Below are positions 18,128 to 27,361 of a DNA stretch of 64,000 nucleotides, in pieces. The stretch lies in NCBI GenBank assembly GCA_001404055.1, contig CXTY01000015.1:1-64000 (forward strand), given 5' to 3'. This stretch comes from Roseibium album. Its GTDB lineage: Bacteria; Pseudomonadota; Alphaproteobacteria; Rhizobiales; Stappiaceae. The notes beneath the pieces were generated by a model that did not search any database, had not been told where the DNA came from, and saw only the letters and a list, made by a program, of their open reading frames with translations. Every line of letters starts with the position of its first letter. The stretch's first letter is position 1. Made by a program: the position numbers and the translations under genes.

Positions 18128-19201
18128 TTAGATGGATACAGCGTTTGCGGCCTCGCCGTATGTTTTTTCCAACTCGATCAGTTTCTGTTTGCGCCAAAGG
18201 CCACCGCCGTAACCGGTAAGAGATCCATCTGCTCCCAAAACCCTATGACAAGGAATGACGATGGCAATCTGGTTGGCACCGTTGGCGCGGGCCACCGCAC
18301 GGACAGCTTCTGGTCGATCAAGGCATTGGGCAAGCTCCGAATAAGAACGGGTCTCGCCAGCCGGAATTTTTAGCAGCTCTCGCCAGACATCGCTTGTGAA
18401 TTGGGAGCCGTGCAGCGCCAATCTGGTTTGAAAGACACCTCCGGTTCCTTCGAAAAAACGGTCCAGTTCTTCCTGGATCTGGTCAGTGACTTCAGTTCGC
18501 CCAAAGCCGATTTTTTCCCTGGCGTTGGCAAACAGTTTTTTGAATTCGGCGGGCAGCGCCTTGCGATCAAGAAATTCAAGGAGATGCAACTGCGTGTTGT
18601 CCGTGATGGCGATCAAAGGTCCAAGGGGCGAAGAGACCCAATCGACAAACAATAGCGGGCTTCGGGAGAAACTGCCCGGAGCCTGCCCCAGCAACTTTAC
18701 GAAGGCGTCGCGAAACGCGGCAGGAGACTCAAACCCGGCGGTAATTTGGGCTTCAATTACCTTGCCACCGCCGGCCAAGGTCGAAAAACCTTCCTGCATC
18801 CGACGCTGCCGCGCCATTTCCAGGAATGTCATGCCGAACTGACGTTTGAATGCACGTCGAACGGTTGACGGGTCGAACCCCAGACGAACGAGGTCGGGTT
18901 CACCCCACCGATATTCCGGACGGTTTTCAATTTCACTGACAAGAGACAATATCAATGGATCGGCTGAAGCCTCCGGCATTGTCGGATGGCAGCGTTTGCA
19001 AGGACGGAAGCCAGCTTCCAGGCACTGCGACACTGTTTCATGAAAGGAACAGTTCTCCCGGTTCGGCTTGCGCGCTGGACAGGTTAAACGACAGAAGATC
19101 CCCGTAGAACTCACACAAACATAATAGCGCCCCTCGAAGGAGGGATCACGCTTGATAAGGGCTTCGTAAAGCGAGTTGAAATCAGGTTGAATCATCAGCA
19201 T
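18128..19201 (-). CDS. ada: Bifunctional Ada: DNA methyl-transfer repair protein and AraC-type activator
   Basis: Repairs O6-methylguanine and methylphosphotriesters by self-methylation and, once methylated, activates the adaptive response. The three modules are present in the usual order: N-terminal Ada zinc domain (residues about 8-75, FCRLTCPARKP and FRPCKRCHP supplying the four Cys), AraC-type helix-turn-helix (about 90-175), and C-terminal MGMT domain with active-site IPCHRVLGADG. Length 357 aa fits. The start is ATG at 19201; the upstream in-frame TTG is less likely. No alkB or alkA follows; an AlkC-type glycosylase is encoded 26 kb away. Confidence 0.95.
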   Translation of the reverse strand: MLMIQPDFNSLYEALIKRDPSFEGRYYVCVSSTGIFCRLTCPARKPNRENCSFHETVSQCLEAGFRPCKRCHPTMPEASADPLILSLVSEIENRPEYRWGEPDLVRLGFDPSTVRRAFKRQFGMTFLEMARQRRMQEGFSTLAGGGKVIEAQITAGFESPAAFRDAFVKLLGQAPGSFSRSPLLFVDWVSSPLGPLIAITDNTQLHLLEFLDRKALPAEFKKLFANAREKIGFGRTEVTDQIQEELDRFFEGTGGVFQTRLALHGSQFTSDVWRELLKIPAGETRSYSELAQCLDRPEAVRAVARANGANQIAIVIPCHRVLGADGSLTGYGGGLWRKQKLIELEKTYGEAANAVSI

Positions 19202-19288
19202 GCGCAAAAATTGGCGTGAAAACTGCGCACTGCAACCTGAAATCGGGCGTTTAATTCCGCACGCCTTTTGACCGTGCCTCCAACGGGT

Positions 19289-20068
19289 TCAATGCTGTGG
19301 GGAAGATGCTTTTTCGTCGTAATAATCATCGATGATCTTTTGGTATTCACCTGCCGAAATCATGGATTGAAGAACGTCGTCAAACCGATCCCGGAGTTTT
19401 TCTAAGTTTCTGGCCTTGGAAAACCCGATAAAGGAGGGCACCGACGAAATCGCGGGCCGCAGTTCTGTTACCCTGTCGAAACCATTCTGAAGTCTGAGAT
19501 GATATATTGCACCATATCGGTTCATGATCACAGTGTCGGTTCGCCCGGCCAGCAACTTCTTGATATTCTGACTGCTGCTTGGTGCATAATCCAGGTTTCT
19601 GAGTTTACCCGATGCAATTGCCGAATCCGCGATCGCGCCGTAACTCACACCGTCGACAAGGCCGATGGATACATTTTCCAGGCTCAATAGATTGCCGTTG
19701 AATTCAATGCCTGCATCTTTCAGGGCCCAGAGAGATACCACCTGAGGCATAATAACTGTTTTTGAATAGTCGAGGAACTTCAGACGCTCCTCGGTTTTAT
19801 AAACAGTGAACACGGCATCAGCGCTCCCCTGTCGCGCCATCAGGAGCGCACGTTTCCAGGGCAACACTTCGATTTCAATCTGGTGACCCAGCTTTTCAAA
19901 CGCTCGGTGAAGAATGCGCACAACAATGCCATCGACCTTGGCACCGTCCTGAAATTCATAGGGTGGATAGCTGAGCGTGACCAGTTTCAGAGCATCCGCC
20001 TGTGCACCGCAGCAAAAAGCAGCAGTAAACAAGCAAATTACGAACGCCAAGTTTCGTAAGTTCCTCAT
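19289..20068 (-). CDS. Periplasmic solute-binding protein family 3, orphan
   Basis: A 259-aa secreted protein of the SBP_bac_3 fold. The signal peptide MRNLRNLAFVICLFTAAFC ends near AQA. The start at 20068 has AGGGA 8 nt upstream, better than an upstream in-frame codon at 20086. Motifs of the fold are seen in LSYPPYEFQDGAKVDGIVV, in the LPWKRALLMARQGSADAVF segment and in a SIGLVDGVSYGAI segment. No permease or ATPase gene is adjacent, so it is either an orphan amino-acid-like binding protein or a sensor partner. Ligand unknown. Confidence 0.85.
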   Translation of the reverse strand: MRNLRNLAFVICLFTAAFCCGAQADALKLVTLSYPPYEFQDGAKVDGIVVRILHRAFEKLGHQIEIEVLPWKRALLMARQGSADAVFTVYKTEERLKFLDYSKTVIMPQVVSLWALKDAGIEFNGNLLSLENVSIGLVDGVSYGAIADSAIASGKLRNLDYAPSSSQNIKKLLAGRTDTVIMNRYGAIYHLRLQNGFDRVTELRPAISSVPSFIGFSKARNLEKLRDRFDDVLQSMISAGEYQKIIDDYYDEKASSPQH

Positions 20069-20230
20069 GTGCGCGTCCCTATTCAATGCGGACGCAATAT
20101 CTTCGTGTTTCCGATTTCACGGAACCATCGAAAGACTTCCGCCAGACATCAAGGAGACTGCAAGAATATCATCGGTCAGCCGGGCGTGACCATTTGGTGA
20201 ATTTACCAAAGGCGCACCCGGAATGCGGTC

Positions 20231-21040
20231 TCAGCGATAGACCTGCTTTTCCGCCGGAAAGCTGCGGTCCTTGACTTCGTCGGAATAGGCCTTGACCGCC
20301 GCTTCGATCTGTCCACCAAGATTGCCGTACACTTTGACAAACTTCGGCGGCGTTGGATTGAGGCCGAGCATGTCTTCAAGAACCAGTATCTGACCATCAC
20401 ATTCAGCCGAGGCGCCAATACCTATGGTAGGTATCGGGATCTCCTTGCTGATCTGCGCTGCGAGCGGTTCAACCATTCCTTCAAGGACAACGGAAAAAGC
20501 ACCCGCTTCCGTGACCGCCTTTGCGTCTTCAAAATGTTGGTCCCAGTCGTCTTCCTGACGGCCTTGCGTTTTGAAGCCGCCCATGACGTGCACAGACTGG
20601 GGCGTCAAGCCGATATGCGCCATCACCGGAACACCGCGCTCTGTCAGGAAGCGGATTGTTTCAGCCATGCGCACGCCGCCTTCCAGCTTCACCGCACCGC
20701 ACTGGGTTTCCTTCATGACCCGCGCTGCGTTGCGAAATGCTTCTGACGGGCTTTCCTCGTAGGTACCGAACGGCATGTCGACAACCACAAGCGCACGTTT
20801 GGTGCCACGTACAACGGCCTTGCCATGCATGATCATCAAATCGAGCGAGACACCTACGGTCGATTCCATTCCATGCATGACCATGCCAAGACTGTCACCA
20901 ACCAGAATGAAATCTGCATATTTGTCGACGATTGCTGCTGTATGTGCGTGGTATGACGTCAGCGAAACGATGGGATCGCCGCCTTTGCGCTTGGTGATTT
21001 GTGGGGCAGTTATCCGGCGGACAGGTTTCTGGGTGCTCAT
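20231..21040 (-). CDS. panB: 3-methyl-2-oxobutanoate hydroxymethyltransferase
   Basis: First committed step of pantothenate synthesis: transfers a hydroxymethyl group from methylene-THF to 2-oxoisovalerate giving ketopantoate. The 269-aa sequence shows the family motifs [28 protein letters not shown] and a conserved KLEGG segment. The start is ATG at 21040 ([20 protein letters not shown]) with AAGGA upstream; the longer frame to 21079 overlaps panC and lacks a site. It lies 22 bp downstream of panC, forming a panCB operon. Confidence 0.97.
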   Translation of the reverse strand: MSTQKPVRRITAPQITKRKGGDPIVSLTSYHAHTAAIVDKYADFILVGDSLGMVMHGMESTVGVSLDLMIMHGKAVVRGTKRALVVVDMPFGTYEESPSEAFRNAARVMKETQCGAVKLEGGVRMAETIRFLTERGVPVMAHIGLTPQSVHVMGGFKTQGRQEDDWDQHFEDAKAVTEAGAFSVVLEGMVEPLAAQISKEIPIPTIGIGASAECDGQILVLEDMLGLNPTPPKFVKVYGNLGGQIEAAVKAYSDEVKDRSFPAEKQVYR

Positions 21041-21062
21041 GCGGCATCCTTTCAAAAGTTCA

Positions 21063-21914
21063 CTAGCTTGCGGGTGCAACGACCCGTTGATCGATCAGCA
21101 AAACGTCACCAAAGAGGACCGCGAGCAAGATCACGGCAGGGCGGTCCAGCGTGCCTGACAACTCCTCCAGTGTCTCGGCATCGCGGATATCGGCGCTTTT
21201 GATCTCCGAAGAGGGGGCTGACGCCAGTTCAGCTCTCACAGCCACCTCCAGATCGGCGATCTGCGGAGATGATCGCGCCAGTTCTTCCGCCCTGGCGAGC
21301 GAACGGCTGAGTGCAACAGCTTCCTGGCGATGCTCTGCCGTCAGCCGAACATTGCGCGACGACATGGCCAGACCATCAGCTTCACGCACAGTCGGGTGAC
21401 CGATAATTTCCAGCGGCATGTCCAGATCCCGAACCATCTGCCGGATCAGGGTGAGCTGCTGATAATCCTTCTCACCAAAGACGGCAAAGTCCGGCGTTAC
21501 AATGTGGAAGAGCTTGGTGACAACGGTCGAAACGCCGCGAAAATGGCCCGGGCGCAGCGCCCCCTGCAGGACGCCGGACAGACCCGGCACTTCGACATGG
21601 GTATCGCCTGCCGCTCCGTACATTTCCTCAACGCTCGGGAGGAAGAGTGCATCGACCCCTTCGGCTTCCAGCAGTTCCAGATCGTGCTCTTCGTCACGCG
21701 GATAAGTGTCCAGATCTTCGCCTGGACCGAACTGGGTTGGATTGACAAAGATGGTGGCAACGACACGGTCGGCCTTTTCACGCGCCAGACGGACAAGTCC
21801 AAGATGCCCTTCGTGCAGATATCCCATCGTGGTGACGACACCGACATGTGCGTCGTCCCGCTTCCATTCTCGCACGGTCTCCCGTACGTCCGCCTTGGTA
21901 CGGCAGATTTTCAT
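21063..21914 (-). CDS. panC: Pantothenate synthetase
   Basis: ATP-dependent condensation of pantoate with beta-alanine. The 283-aa protein is the normal length. It has the HIGH-type nucleotide motif in [17 protein letters not shown], the [19 protein letters not shown] pantoate-site block, and [19 protein letters not shown]. First gene of the panC-panB pair on the minus strand. Confidence 0.97.
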   Translation of the reverse strand: MKICRTKADVRETVREWKRDDAHVGVVTTMGYLHEGHLGLVRLAREKADRVVATIFVNPTQFGPGEDLDTYPRDEEHDLELLEAEGVDALFLPSVEEMYGAAGDTHVEVPGLSGVLQGALRPGHFRGVSTVVTKLFHIVTPDFAVFGEKDYQQLTLIRQMVRDLDMPLEIIGHPTVREADGLAMSSRNVRLTAEHRQEAVALSRSLARAEELARSSPQIADLEVAVRAELASAPSSEIKSADIRDAETLEELSGTLDRPAVILLAVLFGDVLLIDQRVVAPAS

Positions 21915-22019
21915 TTATCGCCCTCCCAGACCCTGAACCTCCGCCCATGGCCTCAGTTACTTCGCAGGTGCAACATAGGCAGACAATGAGAGAAGGTCCA
22001 GTAGCCCAGGGTAGGTAGA

Positions 22020-23636
22020 CTAAAAGGCGCCGTCATATGCGCGGCGCGGTATCCTGCAGGCAAGCAGCGTAAATCCGTCCCTTTTGAGCGCGTGCTCTGC
22101 TTCTGTTTTCAGATCTTCAGCGTTGTCGATCCAGACACCATGCCCCCCGTAGGCACTTGCGACCGCCGGGAAGTCGGTCTCACCGAAATCCACACCAACA
22201 TTCGGTCGCTGACTGCCCCTTTGCTTGAGCTCGATCAGCGCGAGACTGGTATCGACCAGCACACAGATGATGACCGGAATTTTCAGGTCTCGGAGCGTTG
22301 AAAGTTCACCCAGACACATTTCCAATCCAGCATCGCCGACGAAGGCAATCACGGGCGAGTTCCCTTCAACAATCCGGTGTCCCATGGCAAGGGGAACAGC
22401 GCACCCCATTGTGCAAAGGGCAGAAGATTGCAGCATCTGGCGGGGACGTGGGCAGCGCCAGATCTGACTGACTAATATGCGGTGTGCCCCGCTGTCCGCT
22501 GTTGCGACGGTGCTTGGCGGCATAACGTCCCGCAGCGTATGGAACGCGGTGCCCGGCCCCCACCCCGAAGCTTCAGGCTTGAAGGCTTCTTCGAGGTCCC
22601 GCCTGACACCTAGCGGTTCACCACCTGACCATGAAAGCGCATCTGGCGCCCTGACTTCGTCCAGCTTTTGAAGAGTTGGTTTCACGGCGCTTCTCAGCGT
22701 AGCAGCGACATTGTGCATGCCATGAGTTCTGAGAACGGGCGTGATTTCGACCACCTTTGCATCAATGGCCCAGGGGTTTCGCCAGTTAACCCGCATTTCG
22801 ATCGGGTCGTATCCCAACAGCAAAATGCAGTCGCTCTGGTTGATCAGCGGCAGTAGATGGCCGTCTGCTTTTGGTGACAACCCGGCTCCGCCGAGAGCGA
22901 GCTCATGGTTTTCATCAAGCAGGCCTTTGCCCTTGTAGCTGGTTACCAGCGGGATTCTGAATTTCCTGCAGAATTCAGTAATCTCTACCGAGACGTTTTC
23001 GTTGACCGCATCTACGCCAGCAATTGCAATCGGCCTTTCGGCTTTCGCGAAAAGCTCCAGAGCCGTGTCGAGATCAGAACCGGCAATCGGCGACGATGCG
23101 ACCGGGGTCGACCGGAAGTTAGTCGACCAGGGCTCTTCCGTTACCGTCTCGGCAACCTTGATCGGAACGTCGATGTGAACCGGACCCGGCTGGCCATCCA
23201 GCGCAATTGCGAGGGCTTTTTCCATCACCACATCAAGCGCGCCAAGCCTGGCCGAAAAGCTTGCCTTCACGATGGGGCGCAACATCTGCTGATGATCGAA
23301 AACCTGATGGGTATAGCTTTCCGCTTCTGCCTGATCGACACAGCCGGTCAGAAAGATCAAGGGAACGCGATCCTGCCAGGCATTGGCGACAACGTTGATG
23401 GCATTTGCAGCACCAGGCCCAAGCGTTGCCAGCAACACGCCGGGCGCCCCATCAGCATGCCAGCCACCTTCAGCCATGAAACCACCCGCATTTTCATGCT
23501 TCACGAGCACGAAATCCAACCCGGCCTGGTCAAGCGCCTGCATCAAGGCGAGCACTTCGCCACCTGGAATGCCAAAGGCATGACGACAACCTGCCGCATG
23601 AAGCTTGCCAGCGATAATATCCGCACCGGTGGTCAT
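22020..23636 (-). CDS. Thiamine-diphosphate-dependent enzyme, acetolactate-synthase-like
   Basis: A 538-aa TPP enzyme with the three-domain layout of acetolactate synthase: N-terminal PYR domain with the catalytic Glu in VKHENAGGFMAEG, a central domain, and a PP domain. The metal motif deviates: where GDG...NN is usual it reads GDAGLEMCLGELSTLRDLK followed by VLVDTSLALIE, so Asp replaces the Asn ligand. It is translationally coupled (4-bp ATGA overlap) to a downstream position behind a class III CoA-transferase. That pairing recalls oxalyl-CoA decarboxylase with formyl-CoA transferase, but the sequence is not of the oxalyl-CoA decarboxylase type. The reaction is unknown. Confidence 0.85.
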   Translation of the reverse strand: MTTGADIIAGKLHAAGCRHAFGIPGGEVLALMQALDQAGLDFVLVKHENAGGFMAEGGWHADGAPGVLLATLGPGAANAINVVANAWQDRVPLIFLTGCVDQAEAESYTHQVFDHQQMLRPIVKASFSARLGALDVVMEKALAIALDGQPGPVHIDVPIKVAETVTEEPWSTNFRSTPVASSPIAGSDLDTALELFAKAERPIAIAGVDAVNENVSVEITEFCRKFRIPLVTSYKGKGLLDENHELALGGAGLSPKADGHLLPLINQSDCILLLGYDPIEMRVNWRNPWAIDAKVVEITPVLRTHGMHNVAATLRSAVKPTLQKLDEVRAPDALSWSGGEPLGVRRDLEEAFKPEASGWGPGTAFHTLRDVMPPSTVATADSGAHRILVSQIWRCPRPRQMLQSSALCTMGCAVPLAMGHRIVEGNSPVIAFVGDAGLEMCLGELSTLRDLKIPVIICVLVDTSLALIELKQRGSQRPNVGVDFGETDFPAVASAYGGHGVWIDNAEDLKTEAEHALKRDGFTLLACRIPRRAYDGAF

Positions 23637-24913
23637 GTGTTCTTGTGTCCCTCTTCCCGGGTCAAAACCCCGAGATCCAATATGCCTTTTTCCGCCAACT
23701 CCGAAATGTCGGACGCTGTCAGCCCGAGATGCCTTGTCAGCACATCTGCCGTGTCAGCACCGAGAAGCGGTGGCGCTTTTTTGTAAGTTACGGGTGTCTT
23801 TTCCAGATTGATTGGAGATCCGATCAGATCCAGCTCGCCGCTGAGCGGATGCGGCAGGGTTATGCGCATGTTGCGCGACTGAACCTGAGGATCGTCAAAA
23901 ACCTGCTTCAGGTCATTCACCGGGCCGCAGGGCACGCCTTCGCTTTCCAGCAATGTGATCCACTCGGCGGCAGTCTTGTCGATTGTCAAACGCCGTATCA
24001 AGGGGACCAGTTGCTTGCGATTGCGCACCCGATCCGCGTTTTTGGCGTAGAGCGGGTCGTCAGCCAATTGGGGAGACCCGGCCACCTCACAGAACTTCCG
24101 GAACTGGGTGTCATTGCCGACAGCAAGGATAAAAGATTTGTCAGCCGCCGGAAATGTTTCATAGGGAACGATGGTCGGGTGACCATTTCCAAGCCTTCCC
24201 GGAATGTCTCCGGAAACAAGGTAGCCCGCTCCCTGGTTGATCAGCCATGAGACCTGGGCGTCCAGCAAAGAGATATCGATATACTGGCCTTCACCCGATT
24301 TGTTCCGGTGGTTCAATGCAGACAGAATTGAGACCGCCGCGTACATGCCGCACATGACGTCGGCAATTCCAACGCCGCATTTCGTCTCCGTGCCGCCCTC
24401 TTCATCTTCAAATCCGGTCAGGGACATGATGCCGCCCATTCCCTGGATCAGAAAATCATAACCTGCCCGGTGGGCGTAAGGTCCGGTCTGACCGAAGCCC
24501 GAAATCGAACAATAGATGAGCTCGGCGTTGCGCTGTTTCAGCGTTTCATAATCAAGACCGCGACGCTTGAGATCGCCCACCTTGAAATTCTCAACGAGAA
24601 TGTCCGCTTTTGCAGCCAGGTCGGCGATGAGATTCTGGCCGTCTTTGCTTGCCAGATCGATGGCAACCGAAGCTTTGTTGCGATTTGAGGAAAGATAATA
24701 GGCGCTTTCCGATGTCTCTTTGCCTGAACCATCTTTCAGGAACGGTGGGCCCCAGCCGCGGGTATCGTCGCCCCGACCCGGTCGTTCGATCTTGATGACT
24801 TCCGCGCCGAGATCTCCCAAAATCTGCGTGCACGTCGGCCCCGCCAGAATGCGCGACAAATCAAGGACGACAAGACCTGACAGGGCACCTTGTTCGGGTA
24901 AGGGTTGAGACAC
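23633..24913 (-). CDS. CaiB/BaiF (family III) CoA-transferase
   Basis: Class III CoA-transferases move CoA between carboxylic acids through an Asp-bound intermediate. The 426-aa protein begins LSGLVVLDLSRILAGPTCTQ and contains the AGYDFLIQGMGGIMSLTG block with the catalytic Asp, as well as GQYIDISLLDAQ. Start is GTG at 24913 behind AAGGTGAAC. It is the upstream gene of a two-gene unit with the TPP enzyme, so the two probably act in one pathway on a 2-oxo acid or acyl-CoA; this is inference. Confidence 0.92.
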   Translation of the reverse strand: MSQPLPEQGALSGLVVLDLSRILAGPTCTQILGDLGAEVIKIERPGRGDDTRGWGPPFLKDGSGKETSESAYYLSSNRNKASVAIDLASKDGQNLIADLAAKADILVENFKVGDLKRRGLDYETLKQRNAELIYCSISGFGQTGPYAHRAGYDFLIQGMGGIMSLTGFEDEEGGTETKCGVGIADVMCGMYAAVSILSALNHRNKSGEGQYIDISLLDAQVSWLINQGAGYLVSGDIPGRLGNGHPTIVPYETFPAADKSFILAVGNDTQFRKFCEVAGSPQLADDPLYAKNADRVRNRKQLVPLIRRLTIDKTAAEWITLLESEGVPCGPVNDLKQVFDDPQVQSRNMRITLPHPLSGELDLIGSPINLEKTPVTYKKAPPLLGADTADVLTRHLGLTASDISELAEKGILDLGVLTREEGHKNT

Positions 24914-25033
24914 AGTTCACCTTCGCGCTGACTTTTTCCGGAAAAGGCCACATGGACCCTTTCCCGTCAACTCCAGCGACCGGCGGTGTTGAACACCTCG
25001 TCTCACAATTCTGTTAGATATTCGGCAGGTTCC

Positions 25034-25885
25034 TCAGCCTTTATCGTTCCAGCCTTTCATGTTGCCAAGCTCGTTCCAGGCTCGCTTGATCCACTTGGCT
25101 TGAACGCTGTGACCGCCATCGTGGAGGCAGAGTTCCAGAAGTCCAGAGGCAGGTGTCCAGCGCTCACATTCCAGATTGCCATCTGTCAGCTTTCGCGGTT
25201 CCGTTTCGCCAAGCCCGTTTTGCTTCCGCCAGACATCAAAACTCTTGAACACATCCCCCTGGTGCCACCTTCCGCCACCCAGTGGCCGCCCGGCCAGAGG
25301 CACAACCGTGTCCGTTGTGCCATGAACGTGGAAGAGAAAAGGGGGCGCTGTCGGACATTCTTCGGGCAACGGTTTCCAGAACGCGCCAGCTATGGGCGCA
25401 TATCCCGAAAACTTTCCGGAATCCTCACATGCCTGGTACCAGGTCATGAAACCGCCAGCGGAAAACCCGGACAACATTGTCCGCTCCTTGTCCACGCCAA
25501 AGCGGTCGGAAAGATCGTCCAATATATCGTCGAAAAACTGCGACTCGTCACGCAAGTTGCTGGGACCAGTCGGGAAAGACCAATTTCCCTGCAGGCCTTG
25601 AACGGCAACAAACGCCACGCCGAGTTCATCAGCTATGCGCTGAAAACCCTTGTTCCGAATGGCATTCACCGCTTTGCCGCGGTAGCCATGAAGATAGAAG
25701 ATCGCACCGAGAGGAGCTTCGCCTTGCCGGCCTTCAGGCATGTGAATGAAATACTGCCCATTCTCTATATCGCAAGGCATTTCACCGCCGCAGCTTGCCG
25801 CCTGCAACGTGACACCGGAAGCTGAAAGGAGCGCTGATGCCAAGAACGAGCTGCAGGCGACCAAACGAAATCTTTGTGAAATCAA
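25034..25885 (-). CDS. Secreted alpha/beta-hydrolase, LpqC/PHB-depolymerase family
   Basis: Polyhydroxybutyrate-depolymerase-like esterase. A TTG codon at 25885 preceded by AGGAG with a 6-nt gap is the best start; it gives a signal peptide (about LVACSSFLASALLSASGVTL). The GTG at 25915 is an alternative. The nucleophile elbow is GFSAGGFMTWYQACE, with the preceding GAIFYLHGYRGKAVNAI oxyanion block, an Asp in HVHGTTDTVVPL and a His in DGGHSV. The family includes PHB depolymerase and feruloyl-esterase-like enzymes; the substrate cannot be chosen from sequence. Confidence 0.87.
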   Translation of the reverse strand: MISQRFRLVACSSFLASALLSASGVTLQAASCGGEMPCDIENGQYFIHMPEGRQGEAPLGAIFYLHGYRGKAVNAIRNKGFQRIADELGVAFVAVQGLQGNWSFPTGPSNLRDESQFFDDILDDLSDRFGVDKERTMLSGFSAGGFMTWYQACEDSGKFSGYAPIAGAFWKPLPEECPTAPPFLFHVHGTTDTVVPLAGRPLGGGRWHQGDVFKSFDVWRKQNGLGETEPRKLTDGNLECERWTPASGLLELCLHDGGHSVQAKWIKRAWNELGNMKGWNDKG

Positions 25886-26020
25886 AATCCGCTCCTGAGA
25901 CAATCCGATGTGCACATGCTCTCCCGCGAGGGAAAGCTAAATCATGAGACAAGATTGGATCGCTGGCAGCGATTGTCTAGCGTCTGGTGTTCACAACTAG
26001 GAGAGTTCCGGCAGCTAAAC

Positions 26021-26806
26021 TTACTCCCAGGCCCCTTCAGTCGGGATATTGAGCAACCGACCACAGTGTTTGCAATGCACTGCATCCGTGTCGTGGCGGC
26101 TCAGTCCACAATCAGGACAGGACAGTTGTGCCTTGGATGGGCGGAAGATCGTCTGAATCAGACGCAAGAACAGCGCGACACCGAAAATCATGATGAGAAC
26201 CGTCATCAGGCGTCCGATGCTGTCGGTCATGGTGATGTCGCCATAGCCGGTCGTCGTCAACGTGGTCACCGTGAAATAGAGAGCATCGAGATAGGTATTG
26301 ATGTTGGGGTTTCGATCATCCTCGATCACGAACACGATCGCGGTGACGACAAATATGAAAACAACTAGGTTGACGGCAGATTGAAGAATATCCTCGTTCC
26401 GGCGAAACCAGCCTGACGCATCCCGCAATTCTTTCAGCAGGTGATAAGAGCGCAGCAACCTGAGCATTCGCACCACGCGCAGGAACGCAAAATTTTCCAG
26501 GAATGCCGGGGCAACCAGCGATGCGATCACCACCAGATCTGCAAGCGACGTGAAATTGAAAATGTACCGGCTGGGTTTGGCCGAGGCGATCAAGCGCGCA
26601 ACGTAGTCCAAGGACAACACTACGGCGATTCCATAGTCCAGCTGATGATGTTGCCGATCCGGGTCGATCATTGAAGAAACAATGAAATAACTGATGGTTA
26701 GCAGATCAAACGTCAGCAACACATAACGGAACGCGCGTGCCTTGGTGGTGTGACCGAAGTACATCTGGCGCAAAAAAGTCTGCAAAGCCGGTTTTTCCGC
26801 CACCAT
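26021..26806 (-). CDS. Voltage-gated-type K+ channel with C-terminal zinc ribbon
   Basis: A 261-aa ion channel of the Kv-like six-helix type. The S4-like helix carries regularly spaced Arg (FLRVVRMLRLLRSYHLLKEL); the pore helix and filter read TVTTLTTTGYGDITM, the K+-selective TxGYGD. After S6 there is a short tail with two CxxC knuckles (CPDCGLSRHD and VHCKHCGRLLN), a probable zinc ribbon in the cytosol. Start taken at ATG 26806 (AGGGG upstream); the preceding TTG is in frame. Stands alone. Confidence 0.9.
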   Translation of the reverse strand: MVAEKPALQTFLRQMYFGHTTKARAFRYVLLTFDLLTISYFIVSSMIDPDRQHHQLDYGIAVVLSLDYVARLIASAKPSRYIFNFTSLADLVVIASLVAPAFLENFAFLRVVRMLRLLRSYHLLKELRDASGWFRRNEDILQSAVNLVVFIFVVTAIVFVIEDDRNPNINTYLDALYFTVTTLTTTGYGDITMTDSIGRLMTVLIMIFGVALFLRLIQTIFRPSKAQLSCPDCGLSRHDTDAVHCKHCGRLLNIPTEGAWE

Positions 26807-26899
26807 CAAGTCTGCCCCTTGGTTAATCCGCTCGATTCAATTCCAGCTTACCGTGGCCAACCGACAAGACGCGGATAAAAATGTCAATCCAAGTGCATG

Positions 26900-27169
26900 C
26901 TAGGGTCAGGACCCATTAATTTGGATGAAATGGTAGGAATGACTTTGTTCGGATACGAGGCGCAAAACTTTAGGAAACCGCGTGGTTTTCAAAGATTTGC
27001 AACGACGTTGCTGAGCAAATTCACCCTATCCCAAAGGGACGCAAAAACGGCTTCGATCTGCTGCGTCAAACCGCTCACCCGGGCAGAAAGCCCGCTTATC
27101 GCGCTTTTCCTTGCAGCTCATTGCCGTTTGTTACGCCATTTCAATCAAATTAATGGGTCCTGACCCTAG
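26900..27169. mobile_element. 270-bp MITE with 23-bp perfect terminal inverted repeats
   Basis: Positions 26900-26922 and 27147-27169 are perfect inverted repeats of 23 bp (outer sequence CTAGGGTCAGGACCCATTAA); the match continues inward to 34 bp with two mismatches (26900-26933 against 27136-27169). The outermost CTAG on both sides can be read as a 4-bp target duplication with repeats starting GGTCAGGACC, as IS5-group elements make; a TA duplication is also possible. The interior, about 200 bp, has no convincing gene. This is the structure of a non-autonomous miniature element mobilised by a transposase elsewhere. Confidence 0.85.
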
Positions 27170-27361
27170 ACCTTTCTGGCAGTATTTGAATTAATGCTGA
27201 TCCACCTGATATCAGTCATGCAAAATTTGCACGATTATCCTGCAAACCAGCTGTTTATTCCTATGCAATCGCAGACTAAGTTCCGGCCAAGGTCAAAAGG
27301 CCTGAAGTCTTGGTTGCACAAATGAACCAGTATTTCGGCCTGCAAATTATGAGGACTATAT

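Noticed and set aside
22020..24913. Oxalate-degradation pair (oxalyl-CoA decarboxylase and formyl-CoA transferase)
   Set aside because: The TPP enzyme lacks the oxalyl-CoA decarboxylase N-terminus and CoA-site features I would expect and looks like an acetolactate synthase relative; the CoA-transferase alone is not diagnostic.
26897..27163. 88-codon frame spanning nearly all of the MITE
   Set aside because: It starts and ends in the terminal repeats, has no ribosome site and shows no transposase motif; open by chance.
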